From a virus, in IMG/VR virus record IMGVR_UViG_3300032326_000244, positions 1 through 58,039 of that record: a DNA stretch of 58,039 bases, one strand, 5' to 3'. Position 1 is the first letter of the stretch. The number at the start of each line of letters is the position of its first letter. Shown here one piece after another: positions 24,724 to 32,101 of this stretch. The notes beneath the pieces were generated by a model. The model was not told where the DNA came from. It saw only the letters and a program-made list of their open reading frames with translations, and made no database searches. Made by a program: the position numbers and the translations under genes.

Positions 24724-25685
24724 TTTGTATATCTCGCTTGAAATGGCTCAGCATACTGCTGAATACTGTCAATCATACGTTTCATATCGTATAGTTGGCA
24801 AAATTTTAATAGTCTAATACCTACTTGATCAACTGTCTTAGGTACAGCATTAGTTGTAATTGTTTCTTTAATAAAAGACTTGATGTCTTCGGGCTGTGCT
24901 TTAAGGTCAATTAGCTGACGATTACGGTTGTAGTCATCAAGCACACGATGTTCGACTCCTGTATGGTCAACCCAACGCTGCAGCATCATATTGTTCCACG
25001 CGAACCCCTTGTTACTGCGATCCTTAAATGCTTCTTCTAATTTATTTTTACGAACCTTAGGGTATGCGCTAAAGACATTATCGCTACTATCTCCACGCAT
25101 ACACTTCTCGAACAAGATCCATTCGGGATTAGGAATGTCTTTAGGCAAGCCAGTCTTAGTGTCCTTAACCATTTTGCCTTTCTTGTCAAAGATACCTTCA
25201 TGTGTAGTGAGTGTTTCTGCCACACCATTATATTGTTTGACATTAGGAGCGATGAGCTGATGAAAATCGCTGTCTGTCGAAATAATCACGTGGCTATCAT
25301 CGGGGTGTGATTCTATGAATCCAGCAATTAAGTCGTCAGCTTCTAGTTGACTATGTTGTAACACAGTACAATTAGTCTTTTCAGAGATGAACTTTTTAAA
25401 CTCATCAAATGCTTCCCAGAACAGTTTATCTTCTTCAGCTTCTTTAACAGTCATGGCAGCACGAGTTTCGGCGCGATTAGCCTTGTAGGGCTTGTAGTAG
25501 TCTTTACGCCACGAGCGACCTTCGAGGCAGAACACAACATGCTTCCCTTCAAAGTCGTTCCACGCCTTCTTGATACTGTTAAATGTAATATGGAATGCCA
25601 TGCCTACTTTAATATCGGCATCGCCGCGAATAACGTGTCGAGCACGAAAGAATGTGTTAGCAGTATCAACTAAAATATATGTCAT
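24720..25685 (-). CDS. 5'-3' exonuclease, T4 RNase H-like
   Basis: The protein begins with ILVDTANTFFRAR (first catalytic Asp), followed by LEADDLIAG, STDSDFHQL and GDSSDN, which hold the acidic residues that bind two metal ions in the FEN/PIN 5' nuclease fold. The helix-3-turn-helix DNA-binding region follows GDSSDN. The length of 321 residues is close to T4 RNase H (305). In T4 this enzyme removes RNA primers from Okazaki fragments. Its start overlaps the upstream gene by four bases. The assignment is firm, although the gene symbol rnh is used for T4. Confidence 0.9.
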   Translation of the reverse strand: MTYILVDTANTFFRARHVIRGDADIKVGMAFHITFNSIKKAWNDFEGKHVVFCLEGRSWRKDYYKPYKANRAETRAAMTVKEAEEDKLFWEAFDEFKKFISEKTNCTVLQHSQLEADDLIAGFIESHPDDSHVIISTDSDFHQLIAPNVKQYNGVAETLTTHEGIFDKKGKMVKDTKTGLPKDIPNPEWILFEKCMRGDSSDNVFSAYPKVRKNKLEEAFKDRSNKGFAWNNMMLQRWVDHTGVEHRVLDDYNRNRQLIDLKAQPEDIKSFIKETITTNAVPKTVDQVGIRLLKFCQLYDMKRMIDSIQQYAEPFQARYTK

Positions 25686-26152
25686 GAAACCTCAGACTTG
25701 CCTTTGGCAATTGGAACAACGTTAATATAGCCTGCGCCCCTTCCAGGGTCTAGACCTTCCTCATTAAGCATGTTTCTGACAATGTCTCTAAACCATCTAT
25801 CGACAATTTCTTCAGGCAGATCACCATCAAATCCATATCCAGCTTGTTTCAATTGTAACACAAATTCGTCATTCCAGTCAAGCTCAAAGAAGCCATTTCT
25901 GATATTATCTTTGTTAACGTGTGTATCCAATACACTTACCCAAGGCTCGCCTCGAGCAGTTGCCCGCTCTTTTGGAGTCATCTTGGCAGTAGCTTCTGCC
26001 TTTTGAGCTGCTTCGGCTGCGTCGAGTGCGGCTTTGGCAATCTTAGCAGAATCTTCTGCGGCCTTCAATGACGCTTCTGCTTCTTCTCTGGCTTTAGCTT
26101 TAATTTTATCGATGCCAGTAAAGCGTTCGATTAAGTTTGTTATTTTCCCCAT
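25682..26152 (-). CDS. Conserved phage protein with coiled coil (156 aa)
   Basis: The N-terminal half is an Ala/Glu/Lys-rich coiled coil from about residue 15 to 60. It is followed by a globular end with PWVSVLDTHVNKDNIRNGFF and ELDWNDEFVLQLKQAGY, a segment that from memory recurs in T4-like marine phages. No catalytic motif is visible. The ATG at 26152 is preferred because homologous proteins begin near MGKITNLIERF, but an ATG at 26164 is also possible. It overlaps queE at one end and the nuclease gene at the other. It may be a structural or replication accessory protein; unknown. Confidence 0.72.
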   Translation of the reverse strand: MGKITNLIERFTGIDKIKAKAREEAEASLKAAEDSAKIAKAALDAAEAAQKAEATAKMTPKERATARGEPWVSVLDTHVNKDNIRNGFFELDWNDEFVLQLKQAGYGFDGDLPEEIVDRWFRDIVRNMLNEEGLDPGRGAGYINVVPIAKGKSEVS

Positions 26153-27000
26153 CCGTTCCCCCATAAGTCTACGTGAAGTCTTGGGCTATAGTAATAGCCT
26201 CTTTTTAATGCTTCGTCGGCAATGTGTATACGATTACCATCATAAACACTAACAACACCGCCAACTGGCATAACATAAACTGGTCCGGCAAACCCAGCAT
26301 CTCGATATGCCTTTACAGCCTGATCAACTTCGTCAAATTGTTCTAATTGATCTACTACAAATTTCAAATATACAAAACCGTAATCTTGATAACTAACGAC
26401 AACATCAGGTTTAACAGCATCATTCCATTTTTCACCACTAGCGCTTAACTTAGGACTTACACTAAATGTAATCTCTCTGTGTGAGAAATACCAGTCGTCT
26501 AAGAATGTCTTAAATTCGTCATGTAATAGCTGAGTACCATTTGTTTCAAATGTTAGATTTTTTAAATCTTGCATTTTTGTATGATTTAACAATGCCGGAT
26601 ATAGTTGTTGCCAGCCTAGCAATGGTTCGCCGCCTGTAATAACAAGATGTACATCGTTGCCGTTACTTTGAATCCAACTATTTTTATTAGGTGTTAAATC
26701 TAATAGTTTAGCTACAATCTCGTCAATGGTGTAATAGGGACTTAGTTCTTTAAATGCCGGATGCCAACTAGCATAGCTATCACAACCTGTGTTTACAAGT
26801 GGCAATTCTTCAAATGTTTTATAAAGATGAACACTATTAGCGATAGGTTCTACTTCATTAGTTAGTTCGCCTTTAGGCATGCCAAATCCGGCACATTTAA
26901 AATTACAACCGAATGTTCTTAAAAATACACTAGGCACACCGATAAATCTACCTTCACCTTGTGCCGAGTAAAATACCTCACTGATTTTTATCTTGTCCAT
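26140..27000 (-). CDS. queE: 7-carboxy-7-deazaguanine synthase (QueE), unusual cluster motif
   Basis: QueE converts 6-carboxy-tetrahydropterin to 7-carboxy-7-deazaguanine with SAM, a [4Fe-4S] cluster and Mg. The protein has EVFYSAQGEG near the start, VITGGEPLLGW in the centre and a C-terminal VSPKLSASGE region, all typical. The cysteines are Cys32, Cys36 (CNFKC) and Cys73 (TGCDSYASWH), so the usual CxxxCxxC is stretched to C-x3-C-x36-C. The start at 27000 has an AG-rich ribosome site before it, unlike the longer frame. FolE, a QueD-like protein and DpdA in the same region complete most of a 7-deazaguanine route. The assignment is firm. Confidence 0.92.
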   Translation of the reverse strand: MDKIKISEVFYSAQGEGRFIGVPSVFLRTFGCNFKCAGFGMPKGELTNEVEPIANSVHLYKTFEELPLVNTGCDSYASWHPAFKELSPYYTIDEIVAKLLDLTPNKNSWIQSNGNDVHLVITGGEPLLGWQQLYPALLNHTKMQDLKNLTFETNGTQLLHDEFKTFLDDWYFSHREITFSVSPKLSASGEKWNDAVKPDVVVSYQDYGFVYLKFVVDQLEQFDEVDQAVKAYRDAGFAGPVYVMPVGGVVSVYDGNRIHIADEALKRGYYYSPRLHVDLWGNGWGK

Positions 27001-27229
27001 TTTCTTTCTCTTTCTTAAACTCTTCATACGCAGTTGAGATGCTATCCCAAACTGCCCATTTAAACAACCAAGACAACAAGGATGTTAAACCCAATACTAG
27101 CAACAAAGCACCGATAATTCCAGGTAGTAGAAATCCTATGATAACAGAAGTCATAGCAATGACATAAACCTTTTGCCAAGGTTTCCATTTGCTCCATTGC
27201 CATACAATAAAATTGTAAACGTCTTTCAA
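26978..27229 (-). CDS. Small membrane protein (83 aa)
   Basis: After an aromatic N-terminus (FIVWQWSKWKPWQ), residues about 20-60 form two hydrophobic segments (VYVIAMTSVIIGFLLPG and IIGALLLVLGLTSLLSWLF), so two transmembrane helices are likely. The C-terminus is charged and cytoplasmic-looking. It sits between two short proteins and queE, overlapping both. The function is unknown; an inner-membrane phage protein that affects host physiology is possible. It is too far from the lysis genes to call it a holin. Confidence 0.7.
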   Translation of the reverse strand: MKDVYNFIVWQWSKWKPWQKVYVIAMTSVIIGFLLPGIIGALLLVLGLTSLLSWLFKWAVWDSISTAYEEFKKEKENGQDKNQ

Positions 27230-27519
27230 TTTTTTAAATTCTCCAGTGTTGCGATTTTGGCAATACGTTCGCCGAAATCTTGATCTTGTGTAATAATATA
27301 TGTAGTAGAATCATTCCTATCACTTCTACGATCATATCGTCTAAACTCTACAACCTTGCCGCCCACAGCTGAATAGACTTTAAAGTTTAATACAGGTTCG
27401 TCGGCAGGCATCGCCTCTTCGGATCTGCTAACTAATCTATTAGATATTTTACTATTGACTTCCTCTAACTCGCGACCTTGGCAAGACCACCGCCACATCA
27501 TTTTTTTAAACCATTTCAT
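27226..27519 (-). CDS. Hypothetical protein (97 aa)
   Basis: A basic, tryptophan-rich N-terminus (MKWFKKMMWRWSCQG) is followed by a helix and a beta-rich C-terminal half with charged residues (RRYDRRSDRND). No known motif is visible. The stop overlaps the membrane protein gene by four bases and the start overlaps the previous stop by one base. Function unknown. Confidence 0.65.
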   Translation of the reverse strand: MKWFKKMMWRWSCQGRELEEVNSKISNRLVSRSEEAMPADEPVLNFKVYSAVGGKVVEFRRYDRRSDRNDSTTYIITQDQDFGERIAKIATLENLKN

Positions 27520-28019
27520 TATTGTACCTTTGGAAATTCTGGACTAAAAGGCCAAGATGTATTTGGATCAGGCCTTGGTTTTAGTTTAATGTTTTCTTCA
27601 ATTACTGTGCCGTCATCATCGCACAAGTCTATTTGATATGGTGCAATAATATGTACCGCAGTATCTTCTTCCTGCCAATCGTGGTCTCCGTCGAACAACC
27701 ATCCAGCATTACCTTCGTAGTAGGCTTGTCGAATTTCTTCTTGTTCTTCTTCACCGATATCATCGCTAAATTCAATTTCGATATTAATGCTGTCATCGAA
27801 CTCGCAACCCCAGCCGCAATCTGCTCGAGCATAGGCAACATCGTCGCCCTCCCAAGGAAGATTACAATCTAAGTCGCTTTCTATAAAGCCTTGCCCCCAA
27901 CGATATGTTTCGTTGATATTAAACCAACTGATACTACCATCGATGTTTTCACGAAACATTTCTACATGATAGACAATGCTTTTTTTATGTAGTGGTTTAA
28001 TTACATATACTTGACTCAT
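27519..28019 (-). CDS. Acidic hypothetical protein (166 aa)
   Basis: The start at 28019 is chosen because AAGGAAT lies before that ATG; a longer frame upstream would run through the 43-residue gene. The protein is strongly acidic with tryptophans (ETYRWGQGF, DWQEEDTAVH) and has cysteines in LDCNLPW and DCGWGCEFDD. It ends in a proline-rich tail with PWPFSPEFP-like composition. No family is recognised. The acidity is similar to that of DNA-mimic proteins, but without more evidence this is only a thought. Confidence 0.68.
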   Translation of the reverse strand: MSQVYVIKPLHKKSIVYHVEMFRENIDGSISWFNINETYRWGQGFIESDLDCNLPWEGDDVAYARADCGWGCEFDDSINIEIEFSDDIGEEEQEEIRQAYYEGNAGWLFDGDHDWQEEDTAVHIIAPYQIDLCDDDGTVIEENIKLKPRPDPNTSWPFSPEFPKVQ

Positions 28020-28128
28020 AATATTCCTTAATGTAGTACTTCGAAGCAGGATATTGTTGTTGTAGCCATTCCAACAATCCGGGTTCAACCGGCAATCGTA
28101 TACTATCAAATTTGTTAGTAATATACAT
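27997..28128 (-). CDS. Very small protein (43 aa) coupled to folE
   Basis: The ATG overlaps the folE stop as TAATG, which is typical of translational coupling. The frame encodes MYITNKFDSIRLPVEPG followed by LLEWLQQQYPASKYY and a short end, and it stops within the next gene, whose ribosome site AAGGAAT lies inside it. The sequence is helical and Tyr-rich. Without this gene the interval between folE and the next start would hold no gene for about 108 bases. The function is unknown; it is the kind of gene that ORF callers often miss. Confidence 0.6.
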   Translation of the reverse strand: MYITNKFDSIRLPVEPGLLEWLQQQYPASKYYIKEYYESSICN

Positions 28129-28871
28129 TATCGTGGAGCAAAATCTTGCTGTAATTTGATGTTGTCAAAGAACTCTTTCTTTGTACCCGGATCGTCTTTA
28201 AACGAACCTTTGAGCACAGTAGTCTGTGTCAAACTTGAGTGTGCCATGATACCACGATTCTCACAGCAACCATGTGTGGCCTGAATATACACTGCTACGT
28301 TTTCTGAGTCAGTAGCTTTGCTAATCTCGCGGGCAATGTCGTTACAAAGTTCCTCCTGGAGAGTTCCTCTTCTGGCACACCACTGAGCGATTCGGGTATA
28401 CTTACTAAGACCGATAAGTTTATTAGCAGCAATAATACCAATATAAGCCACGCCAGCCACAGGTTGGTGATGATGGCTACACATAGAGCGCAACTCACTA
28501 CGTACAACAAGCATACCTTCATAACGGTCCTGCGAATCATTTGGAAATGCTGTTGCGTCTGGTGCTCGTTCATATCTACCTGCCATTATTTCATTAAAGT
28601 ACATCTTGGCAAGCCTACGTGCTGTGCCTTTGCTGTTTGGATCGTTCTCGCGATCAATTAGTAACTTATCTAGAATTTGTTCGAATGCCGGTGTTGCTTC
28701 GTCGATTAGTCGTTCTATATCGCCTTCATGTAGATAATCGCTAATATTATCACCTGCCCAGAAACGTTTGTTTTCACGTTTCATCTTAAAGCGAAGATGA
28801 TCGCCTAGATATGCTTCTTCATATCCGCCATCGCCTGCCATTGCGTCCAGGCCTGTTTCTTTATTTGTCAA
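28128..28871 (-). CDS. folE: GTP cyclohydrolase I (FolE)
   Basis: The enzyme converts GTP to dihydroneopterin triphosphate, the entry to folate, biopterin and 7-deazaguanine synthesis. Zinc and active-site motifs are present: MCSHHHQPV (Cys and His ligands), GLSKYTRIAQWCARR and GCCENRGI with the second Cys ligand. The 247-residue length is normal for the family. It starts at TTG, with GGAGA eight bases upstream and a consensus promoter about 45 bases before the start. With queE, a QueD-like gene and dpdA it probably supplies the first step of a phage base-modification route, and it could also serve the ThyX folate supply. The assignment is firm. Confidence 0.95.
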   Translation of the reverse strand: MTNKETGLDAMAGDGGYEEAYLGDHLRFKMKRENKRFWAGDNISDYLHEGDIERLIDEATPAFEQILDKLLIDRENDPNSKGTARRLAKMYFNEIMAGRYERAPDATAFPNDSQDRYEGMLVVRSELRSMCSHHHQPVAGVAYIGIIAANKLIGLSKYTRIAQWCARRGTLQEELCNDIAREISKATDSENVAVYIQATHGCCENRGIMAHSSLTQTTVLKGSFKDDPGTKKEFFDNIKLQQDFAPR

Positions 28872-28914
28872 TTTTATTTCTCCGAGTTATAGACGAGGAT
28901 GTCTATTATATTTT

Positions 28915-28944
28915 ATTGTACAACATTATTTAGGTTTTTGTCAA
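28915..28944 (-). promoter_or_regulatory. Sigma70-type promoter for folE
   Basis: TTGACA (28939-28944) and TACAAT (28915-28920) on the - strand are 18 bases apart. The -35 box is a full consensus and overlaps the end of the upstream UDP-sugar dehydrogenase gene. The leader to the TTG start codon is about 37 bases. This would read folE, the 43-residue gene, and the genes through queE. Confidence 0.65.
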
Positions 28945-29727
28945 CCTAAGCAATGTATTTTTCTTAACTGCTTCTTTCAAAACATTTAAATTTATATCTA
29001 GTGTTTCCGCATACTTCAATAACGCACTAGTATCTTTAGGGAAACACATACCGCCGAATCCGTTATATCCATCGGGTCCGGGTACTTGAGTATGTGTAAT
29101 TCCAATACGATGATCTTTAGCAACCATATATCGTATTTTGTTCCAGTCGTAGCCGTGTGCCTGCGCTAACTGACTCATTTCATTCATGAACACTACCTTG
29201 GTTGCCAAGAACGAATTGGTAACATACTTTACCATGGCGGCTTCACCGATACCGCAGAATACCGAATCTAATTCGGGTTTGGTATATTTAATAATACGTT
29301 CTGCTTCTCTTTGATAGGCAGGGATGTCTCCGCCTATGATAGCCCACTTTTCATTTGCGTAGTCGTTACGGGCATTGGCCGCAGTTAAAAATTCTGGAAT
29401 ATGTACTAGGTTAGGGTACTGAGTTTGTAAATATTCATATACATTAGGAGTTGCTGTTACCTTTGAAATAATGACGCCTTTGAACTTTTTCAAATTAGTC
29501 ATAGTAGATACTAGCGGCAGTGTATTACAGGTTCCATCGTCATTCATGGGACTAGGCACACAGACAAATACAGCTTCAGCATCTGCTAAATCTGAATATG
29601 TACCGTTGAAGCCTTTGCTAGGATCGGTATCGATAATCACAACATTGGCAAAGCCGGCATAGCTATCAGCAATAGCACTGCCTACAAAGCCGCAGCCTAT
29701 AATACCAATCTTTAGCAAATCAAACAT
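28930..29727 (-). CDS. UDP-sugar 6-dehydrogenase-like protein, shortened
   Basis: The start at 29727 is chosen because GGAAAG stands before that ATG. KIGIIGCGFVGSAIA is the NAD-binding GxGxxG loop, FVCVPSP is the family's second strand motif, and NGFGGMCFPKD contains the catalytic cysteine. Normal UDP-glucose dehydrogenases have about 390-440 residues; this protein has 265 and lacks the C-terminal UDP-binding domain. The part that remains includes the NAD domain and the central helical domain with the catalytic Cys. It may be active on another sugar or nucleotide, or use a separate partner. Phages use such enzymes in glycan decoration. Confidence 0.78.
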   Translation of the reverse strand: MFDLLKIGIIGCGFVGSAIADSYAGFANVVIIDTDPSKGFNGTYSDLADAEAVFVCVPSPMNDDGTCNTLPLVSTMTNLKKFKGVIISKVTATPNVYEYLQTQYPNLVHIPEFLTAANARNDYANEKWAIIGGDIPAYQREAERIIKYTKPELDSVFCGIGEAAMVKYVTNSFLATKVVFMNEMSQLAQAHGYDWNKIRYMVAKDHRIGITHTQVPGPDGYNGFGGMCFPKDTSALLKYAETLDINLNVLKEAVKKNTLLRLTKT

Positions 29728-30007
29728 TGTATTCTTTCCATGTATTTGTTGTATGATCCCAATGTCTGTTATCATAGATAGTTGCGTTAAAGCTATAGCC
29801 AAACACGCCCATTCCTAATGTAGCACCGGCATGATCACACCGTACACGTACAGTAAAATCGAATTCTATAATACAGCCAGTTTTCATCAGTTCAAACTCC
29901 CAGAATTTATTTTTAAATAAAGTAGGGCCAGACCAGTTGCGAATATTTTTAAAATCCCGCCATCCGCTAAAATATGGATTCTCTATGGAAAAAGTAAGTA
30001 CAATCAT
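29720..30007 (-). CDS. Conserved phage protein of unknown function (95 aa)
   Basis: The protein is beta-rich and aromatic: IVLTFSIENPYFSGWRDF, a TVRVRCDHAG segment and a final IYDNRHWDHTTNTW. From memory this pattern (ENPY near the start, RHWD near the end) recurs among T4-like phages as an unnamed short protein. It overlaps the sugar dehydrogenase start by eight bases and the upstream gene by four. No catalytic residues are obvious. Confidence 0.72.
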   Translation of the reverse strand: MIVLTFSIENPYFSGWRDFKNIRNWSGPTLFKNKFWEFELMKTGCIIEFDFTVRVRCDHAGATLGMGVFGYSFNATIYDNRHWDHTTNTWKEYNV

Positions 30008-30186
30008 ACGTAATCTACTGATTTTTTAGTTCGCAGTTTTCTACACTGTTCTTTGACTTCAGGCGGATAGTCGGGATGAAATTCTGATAACGTACAGTCG
30101 TACACTCTGCCGTCATTATCCGGCACAGTAATCAGTATTAGGAACGCTACTACTAATAAAATTAATGCTACGACTGCTTGTTTCAT
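30004..30186 (-). CDS. Small single-pass membrane or secreted protein (60 aa)
   Basis: Residues 3-20 (QAVVALILLVVAFLILIT) form one hydrophobic segment at the N-terminus, followed by a polar tail with two cysteines and lysines. It could be a signal anchor with a periplasmic tail. There is no lipobox. The gene overlaps both neighbours by four bases. Function unknown. Confidence 0.65.
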   Translation of the reverse strand: MKQAVVALILLVVAFLILITVPDNDGRVYDCTLSEFHPDYPPEVKEQCRKLRTKKSVDYV

Positions 30187-30503
30187 GAATTGATATCTCC
30201 TTGATATCGTGGAATCATATGGATATGGGGGTATTTACCGTCTTGACCTGCGATATCGCCTACACTTTGAACAATGTTGAATCCTGCCCACTTTCCAGAT
30301 TCGATTCCATCGTACCCCCACTTATAGGCTGCTCGGTATGATTCGAAGAGACAGTCCATAGACTTTTGGGTAGGCACAAAGCACAAATACCCTTTACAGG
30401 GTGCCTGAGCATCGCGGAATATCCAGAATGTGTTTGTTCTAAACTCGATTTCTTTCCAAGGAGCGCTGCCGTCATTTAGTGCCTTTTCAATATCTGTTGT
30501 CAT
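30183..30503 (-). CDS. HIT-domain-like protein
   Basis: The C-terminal third reads GFNIVQSVGDIAGQDGKYPHIHMIPR, with parts that match the HIT family: an N-x-x-x-x-G-x-x-A-G-Q stretch followed by H-x-H and IPR. The usual triad is H-x-H-x-H with hydrophobic residues between; here PHIHMIPR keeps two of the three histidines, so catalysis may differ or be lost. HIT proteins hydrolyse or transfer nucleotides on dinucleoside polyphosphates and AMP conjugates. The family length of about 110 residues fits. The protein may help recycle nucleotides in infected cells. The fold call is moderate. Confidence 0.55.
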   Translation of the reverse strand: MTTDIEKALNDGSAPWKEIEFRTNTFWIFRDAQAPCKGYLCFVPTQKSMDCLFESYRAAYKWGYDGIESGKWAGFNIVQSVGDIAGQDGKYPHIHMIPRYQGDINS

Positions 30504-30509
30504 TATATT

Positions 30510-30713
30510 TTACGATACTAGACTCTTAGCTAGTAATGCGAGCTCGTCATCAGTCATAAAAAACTGATAAGTTGAACTCATATCAACTTCACCGTCTTTA
30601 TCTTTACACTCTTGTATAAACTCAATGGCGTTTAATGTAGATGGGCTGGCACATTTCCAGCTCTTAATTCTCAGTCTAAATCCTAGTGTATCTTTTATCA
30701 AAACTTCTTTCAT
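30510..30713 (-). CDS. Hypothetical protein (67 aa)
   Basis: A short beta-alpha protein: a strand region (TLGFRLRIKSWKCASP), then DMSSTYQFFMTDDELALLAK, where the last part is a helix. AAAGGAC stands before the ATG. The stop lies six bases from the next start. No family recognised; from memory the pattern of a phage protein with FFMTDDELxxLAxxL at its end recurs in T4-like phages. Function unknown. Confidence 0.68.
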   Translation of the reverse strand: MKEVLIKDTLGFRLRIKSWKCASPSTLNAIEFIQECKDKDGEVDMSSTYQFFMTDDELALLAKSLVS

Positions 30714-30949
30714 TGTAATGTCCTTTTGTCTTCTCCGGCCAAGCTGTTAATAATTTTTTCAGCCCACTCGGGTTCTTCTTCCATAAGTTCTTCTAAATCA
30801 ACTTGTCGACTTTGTTCAAAGAGTTCGCCTGATTGTGCCATTTTGGTAATTTCAGCAATCATTTCTTCGAGCTCTTCTTGTGTGCCTTCGAAACTATCAA
30901 AAGCGCCTGGAGCAAATTCGATAGTAATTGGTTTCTTTTCATCAGTCAT
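30710..30949 (-). CDS. Acidic hypothetical protein (79 aa)
   Basis: The start at 30949 follows an AAAGG ribosome site, and the upstream extension overlaps the previous gene without such a site. The protein has an N-terminal strand (PITIEFAPGAFDSFEG) and two acidic helices (TQEELEEMIAEITKM, VDLEELMEEEPEWAEK). The pattern with an FAPGAFDxFEGTQEEL start is, from memory, found in other T4-like phages. No enzyme motif. Function unknown. Confidence 0.7.
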   Translation of the reverse strand: MTDEKKPITIEFAPGAFDSFEGTQEELEEMIAEITKMAQSGELFEQSRQVDLEELMEEEPEWAEKIINSLAGEDKRTLQ

Positions 30950-31316
30950 ATGTGCCTTTAATACGTTCAAAAGTTTTATATTTTTCCAAAGCCGAAATAT
31001 ACTCATCGTATTTCTTCTTTAGGCTTGGATACTTAGCTTCCATTGTAGCATCTCTTTCAGGAATCATCAAGACTTTTTCAATCGTTTTTAACCGTTCTTC
31101 TAAATCTAATCCGTTAATAACTACTTTTCCAGTTACTTGTAGACTTGCTGGATTTTCTCTAACTGTCATCACTGCTTCGTACGGTTGTCGAATTGAATAG
31201 GCACCGGAGCCGGCACTTCCAACAGCACCGATAGAAGCCCAATTCAAGCCATTAGTGCCTGTTGTTAATACTTGATTAGGTAATGCCGTTGTGTTTGTTA
31301 TGTAAGTATTGCTCAT
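30942..31316 (-). CDS. Small virion-appendage-like protein (124 aa)
   Basis: The N-terminal half is Gly/Ser/Ala/Thr-rich (GTNGLNWASIGAVGSAGSG). The C-terminal half has VVINGLDLEERLKTIEKVL and a helical end. From memory, the LEERLKxIExVLxIPxRD segment is common at the end of phage tail or capsid appendage proteins, where it follows a low-complexity collar. That makes this a small structural protein or a duplicated C-terminus of one, but the evidence is weak. It overlaps the cupin-like gene by 41 bases. Confidence 0.55.
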   Translation of the reverse strand: MSNTYITNTTALPNQVLTTGTNGLNWASIGAVGSAGSGAYSIRQPYEAVMTVRENPASLQVTGKVVINGLDLEERLKTIEKVLMIPERDATMEAKYPSLKKKYDEYISALEKYKTFERIKGTYD

Positions 31317-31758
31317 GTTGAATCCATTTATTTTTTACGAGAAATCCCCATTCTCGTTTTTGCGGTCCCGGCATAAACAATGTCCAGCATTCTACTTCGA
31401 GATCAATTTCGATACGATGATAGCTGTTAGCACTACAGATACGAAAGTGTCCAGGACCTCTCCAGTGTGCCACTTCACTAAATTTTTGTCCGTCTTTATT
31501 AAATTGTGGAATCCATTCCCAATAGCCGCCTTTGAGAATCAGAGTAGCGTAAGGCCATGGATGATCATGCACATCATCGGGATCTGATTTAAGGAACTTG
31601 TGAAGAAACACATTGAAGGGGAAACGCTTTCTATCTTTAAGAAAAAGGTAGTAGCGTTCGAGATACGGCTCGTTTGACTCTCTGTCGAGTACAATTCGTT
31701 TTCTGTCATGTTGTTCCATCCATTTGAAAAACTTATCCTTCATCTTTTGGAGTATCAT
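31276..31758 (-). CDS. Cupin-like protein (160 aa)
   Basis: The central segment DDVHDHPWPYATLILKGGYWEW has the HxH start and the Gly-rich turn of a cupin strand pair; a second histidine set occurs in ANSYHRIEID. This suggests a small beta-barrel that may bind a metal and act on a small molecule or bind a sugar. From memory, similar proteins are conserved in T4-like marine phages. AAGGA precedes the ATG. The function is unknown. The gene overlaps both neighbours, so it belongs to the run of small genes between the glycosyltransferase and folE. Confidence 0.6.
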   Translation of the reverse strand: MILQKMKDKFFKWMEQHDRKRIVLDRESNEPYLERYYLFLKDRKRFPFNVFLHKFLKSDPDDVHDHPWPYATLILKGGYWEWIPQFNKDGQKFSEVAHWRGPGHFRICSANSYHRIEIDLEVECWTLFMPGPQKREWGFLVKNKWIQHEQYLHNKHNGIT

Positions 31759-32101
31759 AGTCGTCCTTTACAAGTGTATAAACAGTTTGAAAATTTCTCA
31801 ATGCGATCTCTAATCCTGGATATTTTTTACACATATCCTGAACTCGTTGCCAGTCTGGAAATGCATCAACAAACTCCTCAGCATCTCCCCAACTAAACTG
31901 ATAATCCGTATTAAGCGTGATAGTATCTGAAGAGTTAATAGTATAAATTGTTCCAGCAGCTCCGGTAGAGATGTTGTAGGAATTCATATTGCTAGTGTCT
32001 ATATAGAGATCACCGCTGGTAGGCCCAGATGTAATGCTAATAGTATTGTCTATATCAAAGAAGTCGTTGAAGGAGTGCGTTGGCTGAGAAGAAGTTGTCA
32101 T
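31733..32101 (-). CDS. Hypothetical protein (122 aa) with structural-protein-like end
   Basis: The N-terminal half is Ser/Thr/Gly-rich with beta character (SITSGPTSGDLYIDTSNM). The C-terminal half is helical, with a QRVQDMCKKYPGLEIALRNF segment. From memory, a very similar helical segment (xLCxKYPxLxxAxxNFKTxY) occurs in T4-like phage proteins of uncertain role and in short virion accessory proteins. No catalytic motif. Function uncertain. Confidence 0.62.
   Translation of the reverse strand: MTTSSQPTHSFNDFFDIDNTISITSGPTSGDLYIDTSNMNSYNISTGAAGTIYTINSSDTITLNTDYQFSWGDAEEFVDAFPDWQRVQDMCKKYPGLEIALRNFQTVYTLVKDDYDTPKDEG

Noticed and set aside
26978-27229. The two-helix membrane protein near queE as a holin
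   Set aside because: It is about 28 kb away from the lysis genes and overlaps metabolic genes; a better holin candidate lies at 54915-55460.
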